From Muricea muricata (taxonomy: Eukaryota > Cnidaria > Anthozoa > Malacalcyonacea > Plexauridae): 64,000 bases of DNA. Under the pieces are notes generated by a model that searched no databases, was not told the origin of the DNA, and saw only the letters and a program-made list of their open reading frames with translations. The stretch spans positions 12,384,032-12,448,031 of the forward strand of contig OY979724.1 in assembly GCA_963855995.1 (NCBI GenBank), in the 5' to 3' direction. Made by a program: the position numbers and the translations under genes. Positions 12,401-23,144 of this stretch are shown here, one piece after another (within the stretch, counting starts at the first letter, position 1; each line of letters begins with the position of its first letter).

Positions 12401-14792
12401 TTTGAAAACTTTATGTGTAAAAAATAAAGTTTTGTCATGTTCAACTTTTTTGTATTCTAATTAACGAAACCACGATCGACATCATTTAAACACAAAATGT
12501 CAAACTAACTCTGAAAATGAATGCGAGCGATATAATAAATACTGTAGTTTATTGACCTCGCTTGTTTGGTCTGTACCATGAAATAATATTTTAGTGTATG
12601 TAAGGAGTTATGCCCATATTTACCATGTAATTGAAAACATCGAATTGATGTTTTTTATAGGTACATAGGTTAGAATTCAGAATTCTTTTCATGTTTTTGC
12701 TGTGGCAAAGTGAATATTCATACAGTTATAAAGGCTTGTGTTATCAATGTTGGGAGGGTGGGTTTGGATGAAAACATCAATTTGACATTTTGCATCATGA
12801 CATAAAATAATTGAATCCGGACCCTAGCTAACATATATTACACTACGCTGGCAGCACTTAGGTAAGGGTATACTATTCTATTACTATATACTGTACCTGA
12901 AACAATATACAGTAAAAATCGATGATGAAACATCGACTTTTACTGTATCATCGAACTGATCTGACTATGAGTAAAACTAAAAGGCATGGAACTAGCTACC
13001 ACATAGAAATCCATTTTTCTGTTTTTAAACACTTATATCTTTTATTTTCCTTCATGAAACTTGTTGAAATTTAGTAATCAATTTTAGAAAAGAAAATTGT
13101 TAGTTTAACAGAAATTTGAAAACAAACTAAGTTATATTTCATGAGGAATTTAGTAGTTTGCATTGAAAAATGAATTTCTATTTGAAAACTAGTGCCGGTA
13201 CTTTTCCGTGTTTCAGATCAGCGAGATTTCAAGTAGCGAAAGAACCTATACCTTTTGTGTACTATTAACTACATTACCTACAATAGTAAGGTTAGTGGAG
13301 GTATTATCACATGACTATATACTTTGTCCTTGTATCTACATCATGTTAAATAACTACATTAACACAACTGTTGTACCTCTCCTAGCAATGCCTTGTGGAC
13401 ATCCTAAATTTAAATCAATTGCATCACAATGAGCTTCGGCAAGCGAGGCAGCATTCACAAGGGTCTCAGGGTCGTTTGCACAAAACTACACAAAATATTA
13501 TACAAATAAACGTCGATAAGGTTTTACTACCTTGGAGTAATCAAAGAAGACTTAATACACAAGGTCACCTTTAGTGATTTTCACATAAGTACTAAATGAC
13601 CCTCTGTATTATGTTGGTGTTATGTTTAAGGTAGGGTATCAAGCATACTTGTAGTAATGGACAGTTTTGTAAAATATTTTGACAACTTACCCAATGTAGC
13701 TATCATGTGTGCTGCCCAAAACCCTGACAGCGCAGACTATAATTATTTTACTTTGGTAAATGTATGTGACAAATTATTTCTTGCCATACTTTTAGAAACA
13801 GTACTGTTTAAGTATTCTATCTGATCGGTCACATAATATGTGCAGAATAACATTTGATATGTCATTTGGTGTTCTTGTTTGGCAACTAGCCAATTACCAA
13901 CCATTGTAATCACCACCAACCTGGGGCAAACCACTGACTTTTGCATTTAATACTCTCAGTCTACATCCTTGTCAAAATACATGTGTTGTATACTCAACCC
14001 ACTGTGGATCTGTGACAACCATCTGAATAACTCAGTTGGTAGAGTATTCAGTATTGCGCTCAAGGGTCTTAGGTTTGATGCCCAGCATGACCAGACATAC
14101 CGTATTCTGTCTATTTAGCGCCCGGGGGGCTTATTCATTTCAGGACCTTTTGAGGGGGGCCTATTGGAGAGGGGGGGCTTACTTATTCATCCAAAAAACC
14201 AGCAATAAAGATTATCTATTTGAACTAAACTCAAAATTTGCAATAAACTCAAAATCATTACGCACTATATATCATATATATCATTTTATAGTCTATACTA
14301 TGGGGGGCTTATTAGAGAGGGGAGCCTATTTCATTTTTTTCTCAAAAGGGGGGACTTATTAGAGAGGGGGGTTATTTGAGGGGGGGGACTAAATAGAGAG
14401 ATTACGGTATTTTATTAGCTTGGCCTGTATGCATGGATAGACACTGAGCATTACGTTTTCACACCTGTGACACCACAAACACATTCAGAGTCTAATGAAA
14501 AACAAATTCAGCAATAAGAGCCCAGGTCAGATATTTACATGTAAAGTTTCTTTCAGACCTGTATAATAAGTGGTCTATCCTCTTCACAACTGGCTAAAGC
14601 AGCTTTACGATATGTAGGCTCTCTAAGGAACACAGAGGCATGGTACATAGGAGAATAACACAATTCGGCTCCTTGTCGACGACTTAGAATTCTCCACGGT
14701 AACTCGGACTGATCGACCATTGGCGCGACTATGTAACGCGGCTTCTTTAAAACCTTTTCATAAAATTCATATCCTTTATACTTCGCCGGCAT
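9416..14792 (-). CDS. DUS1L: tRNA-dihydrouridine synthase 1-like, 465 aa
   Basis: FMN-dependent reductase that makes dihydrouridine in the tRNA D-loop. Exons on the complement: 14559-14792, 13377-13485, 12263-12313, 12062-12174, 11806-11888, 11605-11708, 10992-11136, 10819-10915, 10583-10656, 10193-10332, 9731-9777, 9416-9616; every junction keeps phase. Diagnostic segments in order: [35 protein letters not shown] (split between two exons), [22 protein letters not shown] and IPVFANGNI, all in the TIM barrel. Then come WICQPYIR, a lysine-rich linker, and a C-terminal cysteine cluster ([20 protein letters not shown]) that looks metal-binding and matches the human DUS1L tail. Human is about 473 aa. 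An ATG 21 nt upstream (14813) is in frame; I chose the second because [10 protein letters not shown] aligns with the family start. Confidence 0.95.
11381..11514. repeat. Foldback MITE-like element in a DUS1L intron
   Basis: Inverted arms ACAACATCTTGTAAACT and AGTTTACAAGATGTTGT lie inside flanks ACACTCCGAAA and TTTCGAAGTGTGT, around a loop of about 55 bp. It is intronic and has no coding capacity. Confidence 0.75.
12956..13220 (-). repeat. Family A MITE-like element, copy 1
   Basis: About 265 bp, in a DUS1L intron. The ends carry imperfect inverted motifs GGAACTAGCTACC...ATAGAAATCCA and TGAATTTCTATTTGAAAACTAGTGCCGGTAC. Four other copies are in the window (17223-17486, 20466-20732, 30195-30450, 47705-47957); this one is in reverse orientation relative to three of them. 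Confidence 0.8.
14098..14409. repeat. Terminal-inverted-repeat element with G-rich 'GGGGGGCTTATT' modules
   Basis: Termini TACCGTATTCTGTCTATTTAG and CTAAATAGAGAGATTACGGTA are inverted repeats. Inside, GGGGGGCTTATTAGAGAGG-type modules repeat at both ends around an AT-rich centre. About 310 bp, no coding capacity, located in DUS1L intron 1. Confidence 0.8.
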
Positions 14793-15125
14793 TTTATTCA
14801 CATATGTGTCCAAAAATACAAATAAAAAACCTTCATAAAAAGGACTTTTCTACAGAAATTTAAAATTTTTTGGCTATGCGCTAGACAGTAATAAAAATGA
14901 GAAAGGTATCCGCCGTCTGAAATACGTACGGGCTCATGCGCAATGCTTCCACTTTTCTTTTATGAATTTCCCTTTATTTAAACAAAGAAAAGGAAATAAA
15001 CGTCAATGTTGACAACTCGGCATTGACAAACTTTTAATTTTTGCTTACAGCAACCAACCTTTTATAGAAATGAAACAATCAATTTCGAAATATTTTTATG
15101 CTTTTATCTAGTATGCTGTTCAAAC
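14793..15125. promoter_or_regulatory. Putative bidirectional promoter of DUS1L and the PH-START gene
   Basis: The two start codons are divergent and 333 bp apart. The interval is AT-rich with a few CG dinucleotides (ACGTACG, TGCGC near 14920-14945) and no obvious TATA box. The geometry is seen; co-regulation is inferred. Confidence 0.5.
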
Positions 15126-18100
15126 ATGGAAAAAGATAGTGCAACTTTATCTGGTGCGTAATGCATATTTATTTAATTGAACAATTAAAGGTCAATTATG
15201 ATTGATATTGATCATGATATTAACACTTGAGGTAGATCAGTAATTATAACAATTGTTTGAGTGCTTCAAAACGCTTGTTTTTTTTCCAAAATACTTGAGT
15301 TATATATAAATATCACAATACAGTAAGACATTCCAAAATTGCTGGGGAATGTATTAGTTGTTATCATATACTATGTTTGTCGGTTGCGTTAACAGATCTG
15401 TATTACCCTGGATGAAAAGTTTCAAATAAACAACAAAACTATATTTATTGCCATCATAGTCAGACACTGGAAGATCTCTTGTTGGGGGAGGGGACAAGAA
15501 AAGCCCAGAGAGCAGATCTGTTTCAGAATTAGATTGGGAATTTTCTCAGGGGGGAGCAATCCTGTCAGCCCCCCCAGCCTGGCTACGCCACTGAACTCAG
15601 ACAATCAATTCATAGTCACTGACTACTGGCTTGGGTGTGACAACTATGATGGGCTCATAGCTTATCACATTCCATATTTTTGTGTCTACCAGTGAATATC
15701 TGGAAAATATTTAATATGAGTGTGTAAATAATATGTACGGTAAAACACTCACAACTATGTAATAAAAACTGCTGTTTATTGATTGAGACACAGACAAAGA
15801 TACAAGTTCTAGTTCTGGTTCGGGAGAAAGGTGTGTTATAAAGGAGGGTTGGTGTGCAAAAGAAAGCGGAACAACATTTTTAAAAACTTCAAACTGGCGA
15901 CGACGTTGGTTCACACTGATTCAAGATGATTGTTCTTTGATTTTGGCTTACTACAAGTTAGTGTACTATATACTCTCATTTTGAGCTAGAATGAACTAGC
16001 AGTGCATGGAATGGAATGATAAAGCAACTAACAACATATGTATTATTTAAGGGCCAGGCTTGGTGTATACATAGTAGAGTTTATGGGAGGTTTCCTGTAA
16101 AAATTATATTACATTTGTTACTTTTATTCCAATTTTGTTGTCTTTCAATTAATTACAGACAAATTGATGACTCTGAATCAAAAGGAAGAGTTTATCTTGA
16201 TTCTACTTGTAAGTACAAATTTAAATCAATTTACCTGTCTTTATTTGGGAGTTGACCTCCACCTGTAAGGTAAGGGTTGCCCCACCTATATTTCTTTTTA
16301 GAGATTTCTTAAGCAGATTATTTGTATCGTCTACTGACTATAGATGTCTCGGGCAGTAGCCAGCCCAGCTATTTACTCCTGCTATGTTAACTCTTTAGAG
16401 CTAATGGTCTGTAAAAACAATCAATTTCTAAAGAAATGAATAATGATACAATTATCACTGACAATTGTAATTTACATGGCAGAAGTAAAAAATTTGGCTG
16501 GCTTCGCCACTGGTCCCCAGACTGGTCATTCCCTAGCTCAGAACTAATTTGAATCCTGAAACTTACAGATACTGCACGGGAATTGGAAACAGAAGAAGCA
16601 AAAGTGAAGCCAAATTGTTTCGCAGTTGGTCCATTGTTCCACGATCCTTCCGTCAGAACCTATTACATCAGCTGTGGTAAAGATGTGTTCTGTAGTGTAT
16701 TCATTCATTATGTTATTTCAACTAGCTGCCATTTCATTCTACCCCCCCCCCCCCCCCCTCATTTCCATGTTATTTCATTGTATGTATTCTTGCCTATTAA
16801 ACCCCTAGTTTTTAATTCTCAGTACATATGAGTACTGATTCAAGGCTTCAAAAATAGGCTTTAAGGCTTTATTTGAATATATAGAGACTGAGGAAGAGAA
16901 GTTAGATTGGATGGGTGCTATCAATGCAAGCATTGAGGGATCTCCTGCGCAAGTCCAAAAGCATGCCAAAAGTTTCAGAAAAAGACATCACCGCATTGTG
17001 AGTAGACTGTGGGGGTTAATAGAGAATAGGTGGAGCACTTGCCTTTCTGAATGCACCTGATACAATGGCAAGACAATTAATGCACCCTCCCGATGATTTT
17101 GATTATTCTAGTCCAGTCGAAAATTTCGAGTCAGGCCTTTGTCTTCCGCAGAGCACTGCAACTTTGAAGATCCAAACTGGAGAATGCAGGTATGACATTG
17201 CCAAGTGTACATTTCATTGGCTGTTGATCTGAAAACATGGAAAAGTACTGGCACTAGTTTTCAAATAGAAATCCATTTTTCGATCCAATTATCAAATTTC
17301 TTATGAAATATAATTTACTTTTTTTCTAAATTTCTGGCAGACTTATAATTTTCTTTATTAAAGACAATTACTAAGATTTATCAAGTTTCACAAAGGAAAA
17401 CAAAAGACATAAGTGATTAACAATTTACAGCAAAATGGATTTTTATTTGGTAGCTAGTTCTAGGTCTTTTGCTCACGGTCAGATCGGAGGAAAGGAAAAG
17501 AAACCTTGGAATTCATTTATTAGCTGAGCCATGCATAAGTCATAACTAAAAAAATGCTGTGTTTGTGAACTAAATATCTTTGCACGATTCGAAAATGCAG
17601 CATTATCCTTTCTGTTTCTTCTAAAGCAATGGAAAAATCTCTGCCAAAGTGCGATTGAAGCCGTCTGGAAGAAGAGCGACACAAAAAATGGCATTACTGT
17701 GGCAAGACAAGCATTTAAAAACAGTTCATTTGCTACAATAAAGGTGTGCATATCGATGACGATTTTGCTAAAATCAAGGCGGTGTCCTTGTTAGACCAAG
17801 AGTTCTAGCGGAAAGAGAACTAGTTTTTTATCAAATTATCAAAGCTTGTAGATAAGATAAAAATAAATAGATGAAAGAAAAAGGAAGATATAGATTTGAA
17901 GATATCACCAGATTCAGAAAACGCGATATTTTTAATATTGTTGGATTTTATTCATTTCAGACCGACGGAATCGTTCCTGTCTCACCTGAAATTACTTTGG
18001 AGTATTTGCAAAAAGCCATTGAAGTTGGTGGGAAGGTCAGTTCTTGAAGGAAAAGTTTTTAATGTTGAGTGTATTACAAACAACTCTGGCGATTTTCTGC

Positions 18101-21100
18101 TGGCGTGACAATAACGAATGTTCAGAGTGTACAATTCTTCAATCATTGATGCACACAGAACTTAAAAATGAGCACTAAAATTTCGTTCAAACGATGCCGA
18201 CTAAGTAAAAACTCGTGTAACACGTTTAGACAGTGCGTTGACCCGATTGTGGATCGGATCGGGAAAAAGTATTACGTTTTCTCTGAATACACATGCATCT
18301 GGGGTCGACTGTACGAAAGGTGAACAGCGCTATCCACAGGATACTGTTTTTTCCCCCAAACTTTCTGAACTTGTTCTCTCAGAAACTGGTGAAACTCAAT
18401 GGACCTTTAACCTTTTAAACGAAATTTTAAAAAATTCGAAACAGGAAAGAATATTACCACATCTTAAAAGAGCATCCTAAACTTAGTAAAATTACAAAAT
18501 TTGGTTGTGAAATGTTGTAAAATATGGAAAATATTGCCTTGCAAATTTGGCAAATTTTGTATACATTTGTATTACGGGTAAAAAATAATACCCAGTTTAT
18601 ACCCTTGGGTATTCATTTCTCACGGATAATACAAAACTACAGAAAATTTGCCAACTTCGCAAGGCTATATTTTCTATAGTTTACAACATTTTAGGATGCT
18701 CTTTTAAGCTATGGTAATAGTTTTTCCTATTTCAGTTTTTTTTCAAAATTTTGTCTTAAAGTTTAAAGGTCCATTGAGTTCGGCATTTTCGAGTGGAAGC
18801 CACATTTTATTTCTTGCGTGTTCAATATCCCTAGTGTCATCATCGCTTTTCTCTGTCATATATTCTGCAGCTGTTGAAAAAATCACTATCCGCTGGATAG
18901 CGCTGTTTACCTTTCGTACCACCGACCCCAGTATACTGTACTCGTGACCCCCAGTTTCTGACGAGTTCATGTTATTAATTTCAGTTGGATTACCCTTTCA
19001 GAAATGCCAAGTTACTCCAGAAAATTACTGGTAACACTTCTTGTTTTATTTTTGTTAATATATATTTTTTATCTGGAACTGTTATTAGTTGCTTTTCAAA
19101 CGGGCTCATGAGCAAATAACCACTCTTTCAATGAGAAGCGAAAAAAAAACCTGCGATTCAAATTGAAGATATCTGTGAATTTTTAGATAAGCTTCCTAAA
19201 GCAGATGTCTTCTACAGTAAGTTTGCAATCCCAGTTCCAGGGATCTCATCTCGCGATTGTCTCTGGTTGAGAATGAAAATTCAACCTGACAGTATGCCAG
19301 ATCGCATGTGTGGTGAGTACATAATTGTTTTAAAAGGGGATAGGTTGCTTTCTTGATGTTCAAAAGACTCCTAATACGCAGAGGCTGGTTTTTCAAAATC
19401 TGGTTAGCTTAACCGGCTGGATTCATATTAATCTGACACTGCAGAGAACAACAAAAAATTTGTTGTCTCGAGCGGGATTCGAACTCGCATCTTCGGGTTT
19501 CTAGACCGCCGCTCTAACAATTGAGCTATTGATTAATATGAATCTAGTTTTTCATATCTCTGAGGATGGTTCTGAAATAGAATTTTAACCGGCTGGGTTA
19601 ACGTAACATTCCATGGGAACATTTCCAAGCAGCTTGTTCAGAAGCTTGGAAATGTTTCTTTAAAAATATTCACTAGATCAATACAGTTGTACACTGTCGT
19701 TTTGGTTTCTGACGTTTTAAAACAGTCGTGTAGAAATGCAGAAACTATAAATGGTTTTGAACAACTGGTCCCAAATATTTTGCATTCGTAAAAAATAACA
19801 ATATTTCTGGAACGTCTTTAGGTCTACTCTTTGTCTCAGTTTCCCAGGCAGAAAAGGATAAAGAGAATGTACGTTGTGGTCAAATGTTAGAGAGGTTCAG
19901 ATTTCGCTTACAATACCTCTACCGCTACCTTAATCTATCTTTCAGCCAATCAAATGTGTCGTACCTACTCGATTAACCAATCAAATTGTTTAAAAATTGG
20001 GAAAAGGTAGCGGTAGAGGTAGAAGAAGTCAAATCTGAACCTATTTGTCATATCTATTGCTGCTATCTGCTATTTGACTAATGTTGTCGAGTTAAGCCCG
20101 TTTTCCACGAGGCGAATTTGTTCGTGCGAACAGAAAAAAAAGTAGGAACGCTTCCTACTTGTTCGCGGCGAATTTTTTCGCCAGCCAACTTTTAACCAAT
20201 CACGTTGCCGGATTCTTGTTTTCGCTTCGCGTCGCGCGAACATATTCGCCTAGTGGAAAACGGGCTTTAGGCATCCATAGCTTCAGACTTGGGGCCGTGG
20301 TACGAAACGTGTACAGCGCTATCCACCGGATAGTGATTTTTCAACAGCCACTAAGACGTAAAATGCAGTGACACCAGGGATATTGAACTCGCAAGAGATA
20401 AAAAGTGAGTTTAGTTCGAAATTGCTGAACTTTAGTATGGGTTTTACCTGTTACTGAACATCTAGTTGATCTAAAAACACGGAAAAGTACTGGCACTAGT
20501 TGTCAAATAGAAATCCATTTTCGACCCAAAGCATCAAATTTCTCATTAAATATAATCTACTTTGTTGTTAAATTTCTGGCAGACTTGTAATTTTGTTTAT
20601 TAAAGACAGTGACTAAGTTTCAACAAGTTTCACGAAGGAAAACAAAAGATATAAGATTAAGATGATTAACAACAGCAAAATGGATTTCTTTTTGGTAGCT
20701 AGTTCCAGGCCTTGTACTCACGGTCAGATCAGCTAGATGTTCAGAAAGTTTAAGAAAATCACTATACGATGGATTCGCCTTTCCTACAACCGACTATACT
20801 GAGCCACAAGTACGTACAGACATGGCGATACAACTCTTACATCGGTTGGTTTTCTTGTAGAACAGCACAAGAGTTAAGTTGGGATGTTCAGGAATTGTTG
20901 TCTGTCCGGAAGTGTTGCAAGGTGATTATTGTCAAAGCCCTGTTGAAAGTGGTGGGCTGTCTCGCGACCTACAGTCTCCTCCCAGAGCAAAGCCTAGCAG
21001 GGTGATTTGATAGGGTGACACCCTTGTCACTTCGGTTGTAAAATATGTTGCGGCTTCCCTGTCCGGGGAAGGTTTTTCGCACGACGTGAAAAATTTTACC

Positions 21101-21835
21101 ATTTGCATAATAGGAATAACATTCGATCTTGGCAAAAAGAACAAAATCTTTTACTACAGTTAGAAAGAGCATCTTAGAATTAGTAGAATTGTAGTGTTTG
21201 GTGGAGGAATGTTGTAAAATACGGAAAATATAGCCCTGCGAGACTTGCAAATTTTGTATATATTTGTATTATGGTTCGGAAAAAGTTACCATTCTTGAGC
21301 TAAAAATTGCCTCGAAATGGTAACTTTTTCCGTGCGTAATACAAATATATACAAAATTTGCAAACTTCACAGGGCAATATTTTCCGTATTGTACAACATT
21401 TCGTCATCAAACTCTGCAATTCTACTAATCTTAGGATCCTCTTTCTAGCTGTAGTAAAAGATTTTGTTCTTTTTGCCAAGATCGAATGTTATCCCTATTA
21501 TGCAAATTGTCCATTATCGATTGTAGATAACGCTGTTCATGCGAGAGTAATTTTTCTGGCTCAGATTGATGCTCAAAATTCTCTACAGTCGATGTTAGAG
21601 GGCTCTTATAAATCAGGTACTGTAGTGGCCAGGCAATTTGCAGTTCCAGGCAGTGTGTTTTTTTAATGTATGACTTTCACTGGTTAAAATCGTCTTCTGT
21701 ATATGGCTGTATCTTGATATTGATTTTCTCTATGTTTCTACCAAAGGTCTCTTGAAGATTGGCCTAAGAAACGCATTCTCACACGTTAGAAGTAATATTG
21801 AAGAATACAACAAGTTGCTTAATGAAATAACTTAG
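15126..21835 (+). CDS. Compact PH + START domain protein, 396 aa
   Basis: Fourteen exons join with consistent phase: 15126-15153, 15794-15956, 16159-16208, 16569-16676, 16885-16997, 17112-17189, 17627-17743, 17961-18035, 18985-19030, 19187-19312, 19822-19868, 20861-20921, 21527-21616, 21747-21835. Residues about 25-132 form a pleckstrin-homology domain: IKEGWCAKES, then NWRRRWFTL, then LAYYK, ending in the helix TEEEKLDWMGAINASI with its invariant tryptophan. From about residue 170 the pattern fits a START lipid-transfer domain: NLCQSAIEAVWKK, IVPVSPEITLEYL, VFYSKFAIPVPGISSRDCLW (the S-R-D segment is typical), GIVVCPE and VIFLAQIDAQNSL before a C-terminal helix. The likely role is lipid binding or transfer at membranes marked by the PH ligand; this is inference. 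CERT (STARD11) has the same two domains but is about 600 aa with a serine-rich stretch and FFAT motif, neither of which is seen here. The 5' exon and the 18985-19030 and 19822-19868 exons are the least secure. Confidence 0.7.
16354..16512. repeat. Foldback MITE-like element, 'CAGTGGCGAAG' family
   Basis: The left end CAGTAGCCAGCCCAGC...CCTGCTATG pairs with the right end CATGGCAGAAG...GGCTGGCTTCGCCACTG. A second, better copy is at 30957-31101. Intronic in the PH-START gene. Confidence 0.7.
17223..17486 (+). repeat. Family A MITE-like element, copy 2
   Basis: Starts TTGATCTGAAAACATGG, continues GTACTGGCACTAGTT, and ends AGCTAGTTCTAGGTC...CGGTCAGATC. Intronic in the PH-START gene and the same orientation as copies 3 and 5. 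Confidence 0.8.
18299..18931. repeat. Composite palindrome: family B ends enclosing a family C core
   Basis: Outer arms GGTGAACAGCGCTATCCAC and GGATAGCGCTGTTTACC (family B ends) enclose arms AACTCAATGGACCTTTAA / TTAAAGGTCCATTGAGTT, which in turn enclose the core at about 18463-18712 with AAGAGCATCCTAAA and TAGGATGCTCTTTTAA. The right arm has about 110 bp without a left counterpart. It sits in the intron between the 17961 and 18985 exons of the PH-START gene. Confidence 0.8.
19461..19535 (-). pseudogene. tRNA-derived sequence (tRNA pseudogene or SINE head)
   Basis: On the complement the sequence reads TAGCTCAATTGTTAGAGC, a tRNA D-arm with an A-box, followed 30 nt later by GAGTTCGAATCCCGC, a T-arm with a B-box. 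The anticodon arm cannot be folded into 5+7+5 and the acceptor strands do not pair, so this is not a functional tRNA. It is flanked by inverted copies of GATTCATATTAAT (19419-19431 and 19532-19544), and by direct TTAACCGGCTGG motifs further out (19409, 19586). It lies inside a PH-START intron. Confidence 0.6.
19893..20042. repeat. Foldback MITE-like element, 150 bp
   Basis: The termini AGGTTCAGATTTCGCTTAC and AGAAGTCAAATCTGAACCT are inverted. The inner arms ACCTCTACCGCTACCTT and AAGGTAGCGGTAGAGGT pair perfectly. No coding capacity; it starts 24 bp after a short PH-START exon. Confidence 0.85.
20094..20267. repeat. TIR element with 'AAGCCCGTTTTCCAC' ends
   Basis: Termini AAGCCCGTTTTCCACGAGG and CCTAGTGGAAAACGGGCTT are inverted repeats, each followed inward by GCGAAT/ATTCGC and GTTCG motifs. 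A central CTACTT/AAGTAG hairpin is also present. About 174 bp, non-coding, non-autonomous. Confidence 0.85.
20289..20808. repeat. Family B element interrupted by family A copy 3 (20466-20732)
   Basis: The family B left end (GTACAGCGCTATCCACCGGATAG) and right end (ATCACTATACGATGGATTCGCC) are separated by a full family A copy. At the junctions the sequence reads ACATCTAG on the left and CTAGATGT on the right, consistent with insertion into a CTAG site within ACATCTAGATGT. This gives a relative age: B is older than this A insertion. Confidence 0.75.
21101..21507. repeat. Near-perfect palindrome of about 407 bp with family C core
   Basis: Outer arms start ATTTGCATAATAGGAATAAC and end GTTATCCCTATTATGCAAAT. 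They continue inward through GATCTTGGCAAAAAGAAC / GTTCTTTTTGCCAAGATC into the family C core (AAGAGCATCTTAG ... TCTTAGGATCCTCTTT). The two arms give mirror-image open frames on opposite strands, which are therefore not independent genes. It ends 20 bp before the 21527 exon of the PH-START gene. Confidence 0.85.
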
Positions 21836-23144
21836 CTAGCATCAAACAAGCACAAGTCAGTAGTGAGGGTCTCCAGGGGGGGGGGGGGGTACACGTTCCC
21901 GAGTTCCCTTTTCGCTTTGTTCTCTTACTTTCTTGCGAAAGTTAATTATGTTCCCTTGCTCCGCTATATTTTTGGTTCCTTTGTTCCCTAATTATTTCTT
22001 GCTTTGTTCTCGTGTTCCCACTACTAAATTTATAGTGTTTCACTGTTTCCCATCCTCGTTTCCAGGCCTTATTAGCTGCCTGCGTTGCAACGCAGGCAGC
22101 TGATAAGGCCCGGGAAGAAAGATGAGGGTTCCTTACTTCCCTTGACCCTTGTTCCCCAACCCCCCCCCCCCCCTGGGAGACCATCAGTACTTAAACGTAA
22201 GTGTGATGTAAAAGGGGGCCCTTATATGTCAATGTATCTCAACCGGTTTAGTAATTTCCATCCATTAAATAGCTCTAAACCACCCACGTCATAAGTCAGA
22301 TATGAGTATGACTTTATTCTGTGGCTTTTAAGTGTTGTTGTCCTTGTATAAAATTGATTAACAACGACAGTCATAATTTTGCTTGAAATTAACGAAATAA
22401 TTTTGTCCAAGTATATGCACGCGTATTTTAATATATTTAATTTAAATAATCATTCAGAATTAATTTTGCCTATTTAATACAATGTACTTGTAGAATAGCT
22501 TTTTGTTATTGTTAAAATAAACAATGCGTTTTATAGTGAATTTTTTGAGTTAGTTTGGCATGGGTAAAAACGTCACTGATTCCAAATCTTTTGATCTTAC
22601 GCGCGGTAACTCCTCGCAACCCGCGTGTTGTCCCGCGTTTTCAGCGAATGTGCTGCACGTTACGGCAAAGGCGGGAAAATTGAAATTCCATCGACCATGA
22701 AAAAAATAGCGAAAAAGTATTTTAAAATATCTTCGAAAACATCTCATTTAAAGGCACTGGTGTTTAATTTTCTTGCATTAACGGTAAGTTAAGGTTTCTT
22801 TTTATTGTTTACTTCACTTGTATTTTGTTTTTAAAAGGTTAAACATTTGCAAAACTCGATATTTTCATCGCTTTTTAAAATGTTTGTGTACATGTTGTGA
22901 AAGGTTTTAACGTTAAAATGCTTGTCGCTTTTGTGGTTTTCTTTGCTTTCCTTCGCTTTGTAAAATCAAATATAATATTTAGGAAAACGTTAGTCATAAC
23001 TCTAAACTGTATTTTCATGTCAAAAATGCCTGGAAAATATTGTAAAAATACTCACAAACGGTTGCAAGAGATATGCGTTTGAAGTGCATGAATATGTTGT
23101 TTTTAATAAATGCACTATTCTTACCTTGTAAGCTGTCAAAGAAC
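21836..23144. other. Intergenic spacer PH-START / DMC1
   Basis: The proximal part holds the poly-G/poly-C element. 22200-23144 is AT-rich with no recognisable exon and presumably contains the DMC1 promoter and 5' UTR close to 23145. A CG-containing patch (GCGCGGTAACTCC, CCGCGTGTTGTCCCGCG) occurs at 22599-22640 and may mark the promoter region; this is inference. Confidence 0.5.
21867..22184. repeat. Element bounded by poly-G and poly-C, with a 46-nt perfect-type hairpin
   Basis: The left end GGGTCTCCAGGGGGG mirrors the right end CCCCCCCTGGGAGACC, each with a run of 12 or more G or C. Inside, TTCCC-rich text (GTTCCCTTGTTCCC type) flanks a nearly perfect 46-nt palindrome at 22065-22110 (GCTGCCTGCGTTGCAACGCAG core). 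Non-coding, just 3' of the PH-START stop codon. Confidence 0.65.

Noticed and set aside
20969..21666. Two similar 93- and 102-codon frames on opposite strands
   Set aside because: They are the two arms of the 407-bp palindrome read outward. I first considered that the right one extended the 21527 exon, but the acceptor at 21526/21527 gives the right phase and domain continuity without it.
15126..21835. Fanconi-complex protein FAAP100, suggested by its human location in the same chromosomal band as DUS1L
   Set aside because: Once exons were joined, PH (WRRRWFTL, EEEKLDWMGAI) and START (SSRDCLW, AQIDAQ) features appeared; no FAAP100 segment was recognised.
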